Source: Phenylobacterium sp. SCN 70-31
GTDB lineage: Bacteria; Pseudomonadota; Alphaproteobacteria; Caulobacterales; Caulobacteraceae
Direction: 5' to 3'
Assembly (NCBI RefSeq): GCF_001724605.1
Contig: NZ_MEEX01000023.1
Coordinates: 1-64,000, forward strand
Length of the DNA: 64,000 nt
This document shows, piece by piece, positions 53,001 through 60,888 of the stretch (the first letter of the stretch is position 1; each line of letters opens with the position of its first letter). The position numbers and the translations under genes are program-made. Below the pieces are notes generated by a model that was not told where the DNA came from, ran no database searches, and saw nothing but the letters and a program-made list of their open reading frames with translations.

Positions 53001-53169
53001 GGGTGACCGTCACCGCGATGATCGGGAACTGGATATTGGGGTACATTTTGACCGCCAGCGACTGGTAGGCGATCAGGCCTCCCAGCAGCAGGCCGATGAA
53101 CAGCACCGCGACCGGAATCGGATTGCGGATCGCCCAGGCGGAAAACGCGAAGCTGCGCTGGTCGCTCAT
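50047..53169 (-). CDS. RND efflux pump, inner-membrane transporter
   Basis: The 1040-residue AcrB/MexB-type pump has the first membrane segment at about residues 15-33, two large periplasmic loops and a second half starting near residue 530. The paired Asp of the proton relay are in LVIGILVDDAIVEIEN (about 405). MYPNIQFPIIAVTVTQAGAA is the usual start of the porter domain. With the adaptor and outer-membrane factor it exports drugs or solvents. Its ATG overlaps the adaptor stop (ATGA). Confidence 0.95.
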   Translation of the reverse strand: MSDQRSFAFSAWAIRNPIPVAVLFIGLLLGGLIAYQSLAVKMYPNIQFPIIAVTVTQAGAAPGEMETQITRPVEDAVASVTGVRNIQSVVTQGVSTTTIEFEIGENLQKKTDEMRSKVAQIRAQLPRDIDEPQVNQIEVDDAAPIMTIAVEAPAMSDDGLSWFVDDTVARTLQSAEGVAQVSRVGGVAREINVVIDPDRMAARGLTASQVNTALRAFQFDAPGGRFAVGGREQTIRILGSVETVAQLRDMTIPTGGGQFVRLSDVADVGDGASDVRGFARLNGRPVVGFQVSKTKEASDVDAEDAVHAKLAELEKANPGVKFSTIFSSVTETRASFRATQNVLAEGMFLAALVVFFFLRDWRATAITALAMPISLIPTFLVMGLANFSLNIVTLLALTLVIGILVDDAIVEIENIEKRVARGQRPFQAALEGADAIGLAVVATTFSIVVVFTPVSFMPGISGQFFKEFGMTVSVAVLFSLVVARLVTPLMAAYFLKANPTPHERKPFKGFYRNVLEWALAHRIVAALIGGILFIGSLALVPLLPAGFQPAGDPDYLYVDIQGPPGATAPDMEATAQQITELFRKQPEVTNVFVQIGSTVSSFGPGSGGGGGGDLRRGTATILLRENRPTTGNDIKNRLREELRKIPDVRLGFLDFEGGAGFQQILTGTNPDNLEAAALELERQMRTLPQVADPKQATPPVGPEIVIRPRPDEAARLGVSSDAMANIVRIATVGDIDANVAKFNEGERRIPIRVRLPEDARTDLERLKSLRVPTASGGSTTLDSVADIEFQAGPARIDRLNRERRITVQAELNGGYQLGQAQAAVDRLPIMKNPPEGVRPSAIGTAEAMAELFGGFGVAIFSGVAMIYGVLVLLFRSFFKPIVILSALPTAVGGAFLGLLIFDLSLSIPSLIGFLMLLGLAAKNSILLVEYAIEREREGMSQHDALIDACRERARPIVMTTFAMGAGMLPTALALEKGAEFRQPMAVAVIGGLITSTILSLVLVPVVYRFVDDFENWLKPKLARMVTPREAPRTPVPEDRL

Positions 53170-54278
53170 TTGGCGACCGGGGCGCTGGCCGCCGGCGCCG
53201 CCGCGGCGGGCTGGGCGGCGGGCTTTGCGGTTTGGGCCGGCGCGTCAGAGGGGCGAACCAGGTCGCCGTCCAGGAACAGAGCGCCGGCGTTGGCCACGAT
53301 GCGCGAGCCGGCCGGCGGTCCCTTCACGATCTCCACATAGCCGCCGCCGCGGGCGCCGGCCTGGACCGGGACGCGCTTCACGCGGTTGTCTGCGCCCACG
53401 ACCACGACCTTTGCCCCGTCGGCGTCGTAGCGGATGGCCGTCTCGGGAACGGCAAGCACGGTGGCCTGGGCGTCCTCGAACACGGCGCGGCCGAAGCCGC
53501 CCGACCGGATGTCGGCCCGTACCGGCAGGGTGATGCGCACCTCGCCCAGCTTGGTCTGAGGATTGATCTGGGGGCTCACCAGTCGCACCCGGCCAACCGC
53601 CGTGACCCCATTGGGCAACGTCACCGTGGCGGACTGGCCGACCCGGATGCGGGGCAGCGCGTCCTCGGCGACGTCCGCCGACAGCTCCACCTGGCCGTCG
53701 CGGGCCATGCGGAACCAGGGCGTGGCGCCCACGGCCGACATGTCGCCGGGGCGCACGTTCTTCTCGAGGATCACCCCGGAGACGGGCGCCGAGACCGAGA
53801 GCTTCTGGCGCTGGGTGGTCAGCGCACGCAGGCTGGCGCGCGCCACCTCGGCCTGAAGCCGGCGCTGGACGATCTGTTCCTGGCTGAGCACGCCCTGATC
53901 GTCGAGATCCTTGACCCGGCTGGCCTGATCCTCGGCCTGGGCCGCCTGGGCCCTGGCCTGGGCGACCTGGGCGTCAAGCAGGGCCGGATCGATGATGGCC
54001 AGCGTCTGGCCGGCGCGCACATAGTCGCCGACCTCGGCGAGCACGCGGGTGACCCGATAGCCGCTGACCTCGGGCGCGACGGCGGCCTCCTCGCGCGGAA
54101 CCAGGTCGCCCGAGGCGGCCAGGGAGCCGGTGATGGCGCGCGGCTCGACCTTGACCACGGTGACGGCCCGGGCGCGCTGAGCCTCGGTCTGGACCTCGGG
54201 CGGCTTCCGGCAGGCCGCGAGGGCGAGCATGACGGCCACGGGAACAAGGGCTTTGGCGAGCTTCATGCGTCGTCTCAT
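53166..54278 (-). CDS. RND efflux periplasmic adaptor (membrane fusion protein)
   Basis: The 370-residue protein has a lipoprotein signal (LALAAC, Cys about 22), a lipoyl half (ASGDLVPREEAAVAPEVSGY), an alpha-helical hairpin with Ala/Gln-rich sequence (about 100-150), and beta-barrel parts (SAPVSGVILEKNVRPGD, ITLPVRADIRSGGFGRAVFE). It links the pump to the outer-membrane channel. The ATG at 54278 overlaps the upstream stop (ATGA); an ATG 4 codons later is possible. A Pro/Ala-rich tail ends the protein. Confidence 0.93.
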   Translation of the reverse strand: MRRRMKLAKALVPVAVMLALAACRKPPEVQTEAQRARAVTVVKVEPRAITGSLAASGDLVPREEAAVAPEVSGYRVTRVLAEVGDYVRAGQTLAIIDPALLDAQVAQARAQAAQAEDQASRVKDLDDQGVLSQEQIVQRRLQAEVARASLRALTTQRQKLSVSAPVSGVILEKNVRPGDMSAVGATPWFRMARDGQVELSADVAEDALPRIRVGQSATVTLPNGVTAVGRVRLVSPQINPQTKLGEVRITLPVRADIRSGGFGRAVFEDAQATVLAVPETAIRYDADGAKVVVVGADNRVKRVPVQAGARGGGYVEIVKGPPAGSRIVANAGALFLDGDLVRPSDAPAQTAKPAAQPAAAAPAASAPVAK

Positions 54279-55708
54279 CTTGCGGCGTAGGCCTGGGCCG
54301 ACCAGCCGCCGCCCAGGGCCTTGTAGGCCTGGACCGAGCGGCGGAGCGCCTGGACCTGGGCCGCGGCAAGCTGGGTGCGCACGGCGCGCCAGGCCTGCTC
54401 GGCCGAGAGGGTGGTGGAAAGGTCGGTAAGGCCCCGCGTATAGCCGGTGCGGGACGCCTCGTAGGCGCGGCGGGCGCGCGCCTCGCCTTCGATCAGCAGC
54501 GCCACGCGCCGGCGATCGGCGTCGAGACCGACCAGCGCCGCCTCCGCCTCCTGGAACGCGGTCTGGACGGTCTTCTCGTAGGCGATCACCGCCTGCTCGG
54601 TGCGGGCGTTCTGCGCCTTCAGGTCGGCCATCCGGCTCGGGATCGACAGGATTGGCTGGGTGATCGAGCCGCCGATGGACCAGTTGCGCGTCTCGGACGT
54701 GAAGCCGGGCTGCTCCACCCGGGTCCAGCCGATGCCCGGCGAGAGCACGAAGGTGGGGAAGAAATCGAGCACGGCCAGCTTCTTCTGGTCGGCGGCCGAG
54801 CGCACGGCCGCCTGGGCCTGCCGCACGTCGGGGCGGCGCTGGAGCAGGTCGCTCGGCAGGGCCTGGGGCACGGCCGGCGCCTCGCCCACCTGGGGCGGCG
54901 CGGCGAGGTTGGCGGTGGGCTCCACGATGCGGCCCGCCAGGATCAGGAGGGCGCGCTTCTGGATCTGGAGTTCGGCTTCCAGCGCTTCGGCCTGAGCGCG
55001 GGCCTGGGCGAGTTCGCCGGCGATGCGGTCAGGCTCAGAGCCGGCGGCCAGGCCGATGGCGGCGCGCTTGGCCGCCATGTCATAGAGTTCCTGCTGGATC
55101 CGGGCGGTCTCGCGGGCGTCGGCGAGTTGGATCGCCAGCCCCCGGGCCTGGTGCCACGCATCCACGGTCGCGGCCGCGATCTGGGCGCGCGTGGCCTCGT
55201 AGGCGAACCGCACCCGGTCCACCTCGGCGCTGGCCGCGGCGTAGGCCAGGAAGCCTCGGCCGAAGGGATCGACCTCCCAGCTCACGTTGAAGTCCGCGCC
55301 CGCCTGCTTCGAGACCCCGCTGGTGGAGAATCCGGGGATGTTGGCGACCGTGCCCGAGATCTGATCGGTGTCGGTGCGCCGCGCCGAAGCGGTGGCGTCG
55401 CCTCGGGGCAGGTACTGAAGCACCGCGCTGACACGCTGGGCGCGTACTTCGTCCAGGCGCGCCCGGGCCGTCCGGACATCGGGATTGCGGGCCAGGGCCT
55501 GCTCGACCAGCGTCGTCAGTTCAGGATCGCCGTAGACCGTCCACCAGGTGTCGAGGTCGATCGCGCCGGCGGGCGCAGCGGCGCCCGCGGATTCATAGGC
55601 GGCCGGCAAGGCCGTGTCGGCGGGACGCGTCGCGCAGGCGGCGAGGGCCAGGGCGGGCAGGATCGCCAGCACGGGAAAGATCGCGGGGATGGGTGAATAT
55701 GTGCGCAT
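54275..55708 (-). CDS. efflux outer-membrane factor lipoprotein (NodT/OprM type)
   Basis: The 477-residue protein has a lipobox (LALAAC near residue 24) and the two OEP halves: WWTVYGDPELTTLVEQALAR, VSWEVDPFGRG, LLQRRPDVRQAQAAVRSA, and a repeat in the second half. It forms the trimeric outer-membrane channel of the pump. It is first of the three-gene operon and divergent from the TetR gene. The ATG at 55708 opens the lipoprotein signal; the frame upstream has no support. Confidence 0.93.
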   Translation of the reverse strand: MRTYSPIPAIFPVLAILPALALAACATRPADTALPAAYESAGAAAPAGAIDLDTWWTVYGDPELTTLVEQALARNPDVRTARARLDEVRAQRVSAVLQYLPRGDATASARRTDTDQISGTVANIPGFSTSGVSKQAGADFNVSWEVDPFGRGFLAYAAASAEVDRVRFAYEATRAQIAAATVDAWHQARGLAIQLADARETARIQQELYDMAAKRAAIGLAAGSEPDRIAGELAQARAQAEALEAELQIQKRALLILAGRIVEPTANLAAPPQVGEAPAVPQALPSDLLQRRPDVRQAQAAVRSAADQKKLAVLDFFPTFVLSPGIGWTRVEQPGFTSETRNWSIGGSITQPILSIPSRMADLKAQNARTEQAVIAYEKTVQTAFQEAEAALVGLDADRRRVALLIEGEARARRAYEASRTGYTRGLTDLSTTLSAEQAWRAVRTQLAAAQVQALRRSVQAYKALGGGWSAQAYAAR

Positions 55709-55899
55709 GCGCAACGTGGACTCGTTCCGTAGCGGGACGGGCGGTTGAACTTCAGGATTCTGCCCGACGCAACGGCGCCCGCAGAATGCGCACACTTGAA
55801 CGTCGCCTCCGCAGGGTCTCTCCGGACCCTTCGCCTCGGGGACTGCCCGAAACTCCGTACCTTGTAAAGTGTTTTGTGCGGGGCTAGGCAGCAGATGTC
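55709..55899. promoter_or_regulatory. divergent promoter region of the efflux operon and tetR gene
   Basis: The 191 nt between the outer-membrane factor gene and the TetR gene must hold both promoters. The stretch around 55850-55885, next to the tetR start, is A/T-rich for this genome and has a loose AAACT...AGTGTTT symmetry that could be the operator. The match is weak. Confidence 0.35.
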
Positions 55900-56688
55900 A
55901 TGAGCGAAACATCCCGCGAGAAACCCCGGGCGGGCGGCGGCGACATGCGGCGCGGCCTGGAGCTGCTCTGGGGCGGCCACGGCCCCGGGCGGCGAGGGCC
56001 GAAGCAACGCCATTCGACCGAAGAAGTTGTCCTCACGGCCATCGCCTTCGCGGACGCGGAGGGCGTGGCGGCGCTCTCCATGCGCCGGGTGGCCGACGCC
56101 CTGGGGGTCTCGCCCATGTCGCTCTACACCTACGTCCCGTCGCGCGACGAACTTGTCGGCCTCATGCTGGATCGCGTGCTGGGCGAGACGGCGGCGCCCC
56201 CGCCGGAGACCGCCGGCTGGCGCGAAGCCCTGACCTTCATCGCCCGCGAGCGCTGGCGGCTGGCCGAACGCCACCCCTGGATACTCGACCTCATGGGCCG
56301 GCGCCCGCCGCTGGGCCCGAACCTCGTGGGCAATCACGAGGTGGCGATGCGGGCCCTGGACGGGACCCCGCTGGACGACCTCACCAAGGACTACGCCCTG
56401 GACACGATGCAAAACTATCTGATCGGCGCCATGAAGGAGGCGCGGGACGCCCGCGAGGCCGAGCGGGAGAGCGGGCTCACGGACGAGCAGTGGTTCAAAC
56501 TGGCCGAGCCTGCGCTCATGGACCTGCTGGACCCGGCGCGGTTTCCCCGCGTGCTCCGGCTGGGCGAGGCGTTCCGCGCCGCCGGCTGGGGCGCCGCCGA
56601 TCCCGAATACAAGTTCGAGTTCGGATTGAGCCTCGTCCTGGACGGCATCGAGGCCCTGATCCGCCGGGCCGAGGCGGCCGCCGGCTGA
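55900..56688 (+). CDS. TetR/AcrR family transcriptional regulator
   Basis: The 262-residue protein has a TetR HTH (VVLTAIAFADAEGVAALSMR then VADALGVSPMSLYTYVPSRDELV, about 43-90) after a longer than usual N-terminus (about 35 Gly/Arg-rich residues), and a helical ligand domain with EARDAREAERESGLTDEQW. Its divergent position beside the RND operon indicates local repression of efflux. The inducer is unknown. The ATG is the first plausible start. Confidence 0.93.
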   Translation: MSETSREKPRAGGGDMRRGLELLWGGHGPGRRGPKQRHSTEEVVLTAIAFADAEGVAALSMRRVADALGVSPMSLYTYVPSRDELVGLMLDRVLGETAAPPPETAGWREALTFIARERWRLAERHPWILDLMGRRPPLGPNLVGNHEVAMRALDGTPLDDLTKDYALDTMQNYLIGAMKEARDAREAERESGLTDEQWFKLAEPALMDLLDPARFPRVLRLGEAFRAAGWGAADPEYKFEFGLSLVLDGIEALIRRAEAAAG

Positions 56689-56756
56689 ACCCGCGCTGCC
56701 GGCGGGCCCGCCGACGTCCGAGGGTCGGCGCAGGCTCACGACCTTCCGAGCGACCC

Positions 56757-56969
56757 ATGCTTCGAACGAGTCTGCTGGTCGCTTCGGCCGTCGTCCTCAC
56801 CGCCAGTGCGGCTCGCGAGGCGCCATCGCCGTCCGCCCCGGTCGTCGACGTCCAGCGCGGGCTTCGCGACAACTGCGAGATGTTATCTGACAACGCGCTC
56901 GGAAGGGCGAGGATCGGCGGCGCGCCCCGCCCGCCGTCGCGCGGCTCCGCCGACGGTCAGGCCGGCTGA
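56757..56969 (+). CDS. possible small exported peptide
   Basis: A 70-codon frame starts MLRTSLLVASAVVLTASAAR, a good signal peptide, then a short mature part with one Cys and a Gly/Arg/Pro-rich end. No ribosome site is strong and no family is known. Its end overlaps the convergent PEP-CTERM gene by 13 nt. It may be spurious. Confidence 0.3.
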   Translation: MLRTSLLVASAVVLTASAAREAPSPSAPVVDVQRGLRDNCEMLSDNALGRARIGGAPRPPSRGSADGQAG

Positions 56970-57583
56970 GAAGCGTATCGGCGCTGCCGGCGGATGGCGG
57001 CGCCGGCGCCCCCGAAGCCGACGATCATCAGCGCCCAGGTCATCGGCTCGGGAATCCCCGCCACCACGGACTCGCCCCAGACCAGATTGTCGAACTGCGG
57101 CGTGCTGGGCGCGCCGACGCCCCGGAAGCTGAACGCGACCAGGTTGCGGCGGTCGAGGGTAAGGGTCTGCAGGCCCCGAAGGGTGTCGAGCGTGAAGATT
57201 TCGCCCAGGGTGTCGTCCTCATAGTAGAATGTGAACTGCACCATGGCGGCGAAGCCGGTGTTCGCCTGGTCGGCGAGGTCGATCGAGAGCAGATCGAAGA
57301 GGCCGCCGCCGACCTTGGTGACGGTCGTCAGGCCGGCGTCGGCAGCCCGGACGGTCGCCCCGCCCGGATTCGCGTTCGAGGCATGTGTCGTCCCGAAGAC
57401 CCAGAACTGCGAAGAGCCGCTGTAGTCGAAGCGGAGACCGCCGGATTCGAAGGACGTGCCGATACCGCGATTGAGCGTCGTACCGGCGTGCTCGTCGAAG
57501 TCGATGGTGGTTGCGGCTTGAGCAATCGCCGGCGCACCGCACAGGGCTGCTGCGGCGACCGCGACGAGGATGATCTGGCGCAT
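56957..57583 (-). CDS. PEPxxWA-CTERM sorting domain protein
   Basis: The 208-residue protein has a signal peptide (about 1-23, cleavage near AQA) and the C-terminal sorting signal PEPMTWALMIVGFGGAG plus RRQRR. The middle is a beta-rich domain (TTIDFDEHAG, FTFYYEDDTLGEIFTLDTLR, FDNLVWGE). PEPxxWA-CTERM proteins are handled by an exosortase-type system, not found in this window. The ATG at 57583 was chosen at the signal peptide. It is divergent from a LuxR-type gene. Confidence 0.85.
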   Translation of the reverse strand: MRQIILVAVAAAALCGAPAIAQAATTIDFDEHAGTTLNRGIGTSFESGGLRFDYSGSSQFWVFGTTHASNANPGGATVRAADAGLTTVTKVGGGLFDLLSIDLADQANTGFAAMVQFTFYYEDDTLGEIFTLDTLRGLQTLTLDRRNLVAFSFRGVGAPSTPQFDNLVWGESVVAGIPEPMTWALMIVGFGGAGAAIRRQRRYASQPA

Positions 57584-57846
57584 TCTTTTACTCCGGACTG
57601 GACATGCGTTCCCAGAACCCGGGAACCTGACCGCCGCCGTATCAAGCAACCGAAGCACCTCGCGTCGTTCAAATGAACTAGATTTTCCACCTTTCCTTCT
57701 GCGTGAGGGGGATACTCTGACCAGAGGTGCGCATTAAATATTGGCAATCTACGGCTCTGCGTACGCCAAACCCCGCACATCTTGCTTCACAGCGGCGTAT
57801 CGTCCGGATATGCCCGCCGCCCACATTCAGATTTGCGAGATATGCT

Positions 57847-59001
57847 GTGGCGCACCCCATCGAGGGCGAATTCGCGGCCGCGCGTTGCGAGTTGATCGAG
57901 GCCGCCTACACGGCCGCGACAGACGCCGACCGATGGCGGGATTTCGTGGATGCGGTGTCGAACCGTTTCGGCGGACGCACGTCGCTCTACATCACCGATC
58001 GCGCGGACCGCAGTGAGAACCGCCTGCTGACCTCGAACTACGATCCGGAGTTCGAGCGGAGCTACAATGACCGCTACTGCGCGCTCAATCCGCTGATCGT
58101 CGATCGGAGCTACGGAGCCAGGGCGGTGCAGTTCGGCGAGGATTACCTCGCCACTCCCGAACTTCGACGCACCGAGTTTCACGCCGACTGGCTGGCGCCT
58201 CAGGATCTCGAGCACGGCCTGACCTGCTTCATGCAGGCCGCGGGCAGCCGCGGCGTGAACCTGGGCGTCATGCGCTCCAGCGCCCGCGGGCCAGGCGCCG
58301 AGATCGAGCGCGTCTTCCTGGCGGGCTTGAGGCCCCATCTCCAGCGGTCCATCGACATCGCGCTCCGGTTGGGCTCGATCGAGGCCGGCTCCCGGGCCTC
58401 GGGGGCGCTTCTGGAGAGCCTGGCGCTGGGCGTGCTGCTGGCGGACGAGTCTGGCCGCGTGGTCTTCATGAACGATCCGGCCGAGCGCCTTCTGAGCGAG
58501 AGCGGCGCCCTGAAGACAACAGCGGGTCAGGTGCGCCTGAATCCGGCGATGGAGAAGGGACGTGTCACCGCCGCGGTGGCCGCCGCGTCGGTTCGGGGCG
58601 GCGCTTCGGTCGCGGTCGGAAACACGCTCTTCCTCTCGCGTGGCGAAGGGTGCTCACCCCTGGCCGTCCTGGTCGCGCCGTTCCGGGGGGCAGTCGCCGA
58701 ATTCACGATCGACGACGGCCTGGCGCTGGTGGTGGTGAGCGATCCGGACACGCGTAGCGGCCCGCTCGCGCAGAGGCTGCGCGAGCGCTTCGGACTCACC
58801 AACGCCGAGTCCCGGCTGGCTGTCGCCCTCTGCTCAGGGGCGGCCGTGAGCGAGTATGCCGAGAAGAGCGGCGTGAGCCTGCTGACCGTCCGGGCGCATC
58901 TGCGGGCCCTCTTCGCCAAGACCCGCTGCGCGCGTCAGGCGGAGCTGGTGGTGACCCTCCTGAACGAACCCCTGCTGCGGATCGCTCCGTTGGCGCGCTG
59001 A
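57847..59001 (+). CDS. LuxR-type HTH transcriptional regulator
   Basis: The 384-residue protein ends with a LuxR HTH (LTNAESRLAVALCSGAAV then EYAEKSGVSLLTVRAHLRAL). The N-terminal half (about 1-180) looks like a sensor domain and the middle has a PAS-like segment (LLESLALGVLLADESGRVVF). Ligands are unknown. The GTG at 57847 gives a plausible N-terminus; the open frame continues 40 codons further upstream. Its divergent neighbour, the PEPxxWA-CTERM gene, is a likely target. Confidence 0.85.
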   Translation: MAHPIEGEFAAARCELIEAAYTAATDADRWRDFVDAVSNRFGGRTSLYITDRADRSENRLLTSNYDPEFERSYNDRYCALNPLIVDRSYGARAVQFGEDYLATPELRRTEFHADWLAPQDLEHGLTCFMQAAGSRGVNLGVMRSSARGPGAEIERVFLAGLRPHLQRSIDIALRLGSIEAGSRASGALLESLALGVLLADESGRVVFMNDPAERLLSESGALKTTAGQVRLNPAMEKGRVTAAVAAASVRGGASVAVGNTLFLSRGEGCSPLAVLVAPFRGAVAEFTIDDGLALVVVSDPDTRSGPLAQRLRERFGLTNAESRLAVALCSGAAVSEYAEKSGVSLLTVRAHLRALFAKTRCARQAELVVTLLNEPLLRIAPLAR

Positions 59002-59034
59002 ACACCAGGCCGAGCGCGGCGGGCGCCGCCGCCG

Positions 59035-59766
59035 TCAACCCTTGCGGTGGAAGGCGTGGAAGTTGTCGCCGAAGCTGTTGGCCCAGCGCTCGGGCGGGAT
59101 GCCGACGTGGTCGGTGCGGTACATCCACTCGTTCAGCGCCTCGTCGTAGACCCGCTGGACGGCCGGGCGCGCCTTGATGCGCTGGAACCAGGCTTCGAGG
59201 TGTTCGAACGACTCGCGCGGGCGGTCGAACTGGGCGTTCCAGGTCAGGTTGATCCACGGCCAGCAGGCCATGTCGGCGATCGTGTAGTCGTCGCCGGCGA
59301 CGTAGGGCCGATCCCGAAGCTGGCGGTCCATGACGTACATTAGCCGCTCTGCCTCCAGCCGGAAGCGCTGGCGGGCGTAGGGATCGATCGGCTCGGGCGC
59401 ATAGCGGGTGAAATGGTGCGCCTGGCCGTGGTTCGGCCCGAGGCTCGCGACCTGCCAGGCAACCCATTGCAGGACCGCGTAGCGACCGTGGGGGTCGAGG
59501 GGCAGGAACCGGCCGGTCTTGTCCGCGAGATACTGGAGGCAAGCCGCCGATTCCCACACCGTCACGGGCGTGTCGCCGCCGCCGGGCGGCTCCGGATCGA
59601 CCAGCACCGGGACTCGACCGTTGGGGTTCAGGGCGCGGAACGCCTCGGTCAGGAGTTCGCCCTTGCCGATGTCGTAGGGGATGAGACGGTAGGGCAACCC
59701 CGTCTCTTCCAACATGATCTGCACCTTCCGGCCGTTGGGGCCGGTGGTGGAGTGAAGGTCGATCAC
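59035..59766 (-). CDS. glutathione S-transferase family protein (YfcG-like)
   Basis: The 243-residue protein has the thioredoxin-fold N-domain (DLHSTTGPNGRKVQIMLEE, NPNGRVPVLVD, VWESAACLQYLADK) and the helical C-domain (DDYTIADMACWPWINL). The TGPNGRKV start is that of YfcG/YghU-type nu-class GSTs, which act as disulfide-bond reductases. The GTG has AGGAG upstream. It converges on the LuxR-type gene. Confidence 0.9.
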   Translation of the reverse strand: MIDLHSTTGPNGRKVQIMLEETGLPYRLIPYDIGKGELLTEAFRALNPNGRVPVLVDPEPPGGGDTPVTVWESAACLQYLADKTGRFLPLDPHGRYAVLQWVAWQVASLGPNHGQAHHFTRYAPEPIDPYARQRFRLEAERLMYVMDRQLRDRPYVAGDDYTIADMACWPWINLTWNAQFDRPRESFEHLEAWFQRIKARPAVQRVYDEALNEWMYRTDHVGIPPERWANSFGDNFHAFHRKG

Positions 59767-59969
59767 AGCGCGGTCTCCTCCGGTCGCGGCGCGGGCGGAC
59801 AATTGGCCCCATGACGCCGCCCGGGTCATCCACGTTCCGCGGCGCGCGCGTCCGAGCATCCCGCTGCGTAAGCGCCCCCACCCGCAGAACATCTTGAGAA
59901 CCCGAGACCGCTTCGCTACCAATGCAGCCTGGGCCGTCCTGGCGACCCGAAGCGAGGAAGGGCAGGCCG

Positions 59970-60809
59970 ATGGCCCAGAAGGACAGGATCCAGGCGGGCA
60001 GAATCCGGTGCGGGATCGGAGGCTGGACGTTCGAGCCCTGGCGCGGGGTGTTCTATCCGCCGAAATGGCCGCACGCGCGTGAACTCGAATACGCCTCGCG
60101 CCGGCTCACGGCGATCGAGATCAACGGCACCTACTATTCCTCGTTCAAACCCGACACCTGGGCGAAATGGCGCGCGGCGACGCCCGACGGCTTCAGGTTC
60201 GCGGTGAAGGCCTCGCGCTTCTGCACCAATCGCAAGGTGCTGGCCGACGGCAAGCCGAGCCTGGACATCTTCCTGGGCCAGGGGCTGGGCGAACTGGGCG
60301 ACCGGCTGGGACCGATCCTCTGGCAGTTCATGCCGACGAAGAAATTCGACTACGACGATTTCGCCGGCTTCTTCGACCTGCTGCCGGCGAAGATCGGCGA
60401 CCTGCCGGCCCGGCACGTGGCCGAGGTGCGCAACGCCAGCTTCGGCGACCCGAAGTTCATCGCACTGTGCCGCGAACGGAACATCGCCATCTGCAACTCC
60501 GAGAACGAGAACTATCCGTTCATCCCCGACATCACCGCCGACTTCGTCTACCTGCGCCTTCTGTCGGCCGACGACAGCATCCCGACCGGTTACACGGCCG
60601 ACGAACTCGACCTGTGGGCGGGCCGCTTCCAAAGCTATGCGGAAGGCGTCGTACCCGGCGACTTCCAGCCGGTGGACCGGACCGGACCGCCTGAGGGACC
60701 GCGCGACGTCTACGCCTTCGTGATCCATGAGGGGAAGGTCCGCGCGCCGGCGGCGGCCACCGAGTTCATCAAGCGCGTCGATCCGGGCTTCCGGTTCCCC
60801 GACGACTGA
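59970..60809 (+). CDS. DUF72 domain protein
   Basis: The 279-residue protein is a TIM-barrel of the DUF72/YecE family: GIGGWTFEPWRGVFYPPKWP, EINGTYYSSFKPDTWAKW, FAVKASRF, LWQFMPTKKFD, and DFVYLRLLS. The family is widespread and of unknown function. It is divergent from the GST gene, 203 nt apart, and the ATG was chosen at 59970 with GCAGG upstream. Confidence 0.92.
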   Translation: MAQKDRIQAGRIRCGIGGWTFEPWRGVFYPPKWPHARELEYASRRLTAIEINGTYYSSFKPDTWAKWRAATPDGFRFAVKASRFCTNRKVLADGKPSLDIFLGQGLGELGDRLGPILWQFMPTKKFDYDDFAGFFDLLPAKIGDLPARHVAEVRNASFGDPKFIALCRERNIAICNSENENYPFIPDITADFVYLRLLSADDSIPTGYTADELDLWAGRFQSYAEGVVPGDFQPVDRTGPPEGPRDVYAFVIHEGKVRAPAAATEFIKRVDPGFRFPDD

Positions 60810-60888
60810 TGGGGCCGACGGCGCCGCAACACACCGACACCAAGCGTGTCTTGGCCCGGCGCGGCCGGCCGTGGCATGAGCCGGCGGC

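Noticed and set aside
49999..53340. 1113-codon open frame on the plus strand
   Set aside because: It lies antisense to the RND pump gene and is Asp/Arg/His/Gly-rich low-complexity sequence with no domain; the pump on the minus strand has full family motifs.
55709..55899. Clear TetR operator between the efflux operon and tetR
   Set aside because: The symmetry seen is weak and interrupted; only the region as a whole is reported.
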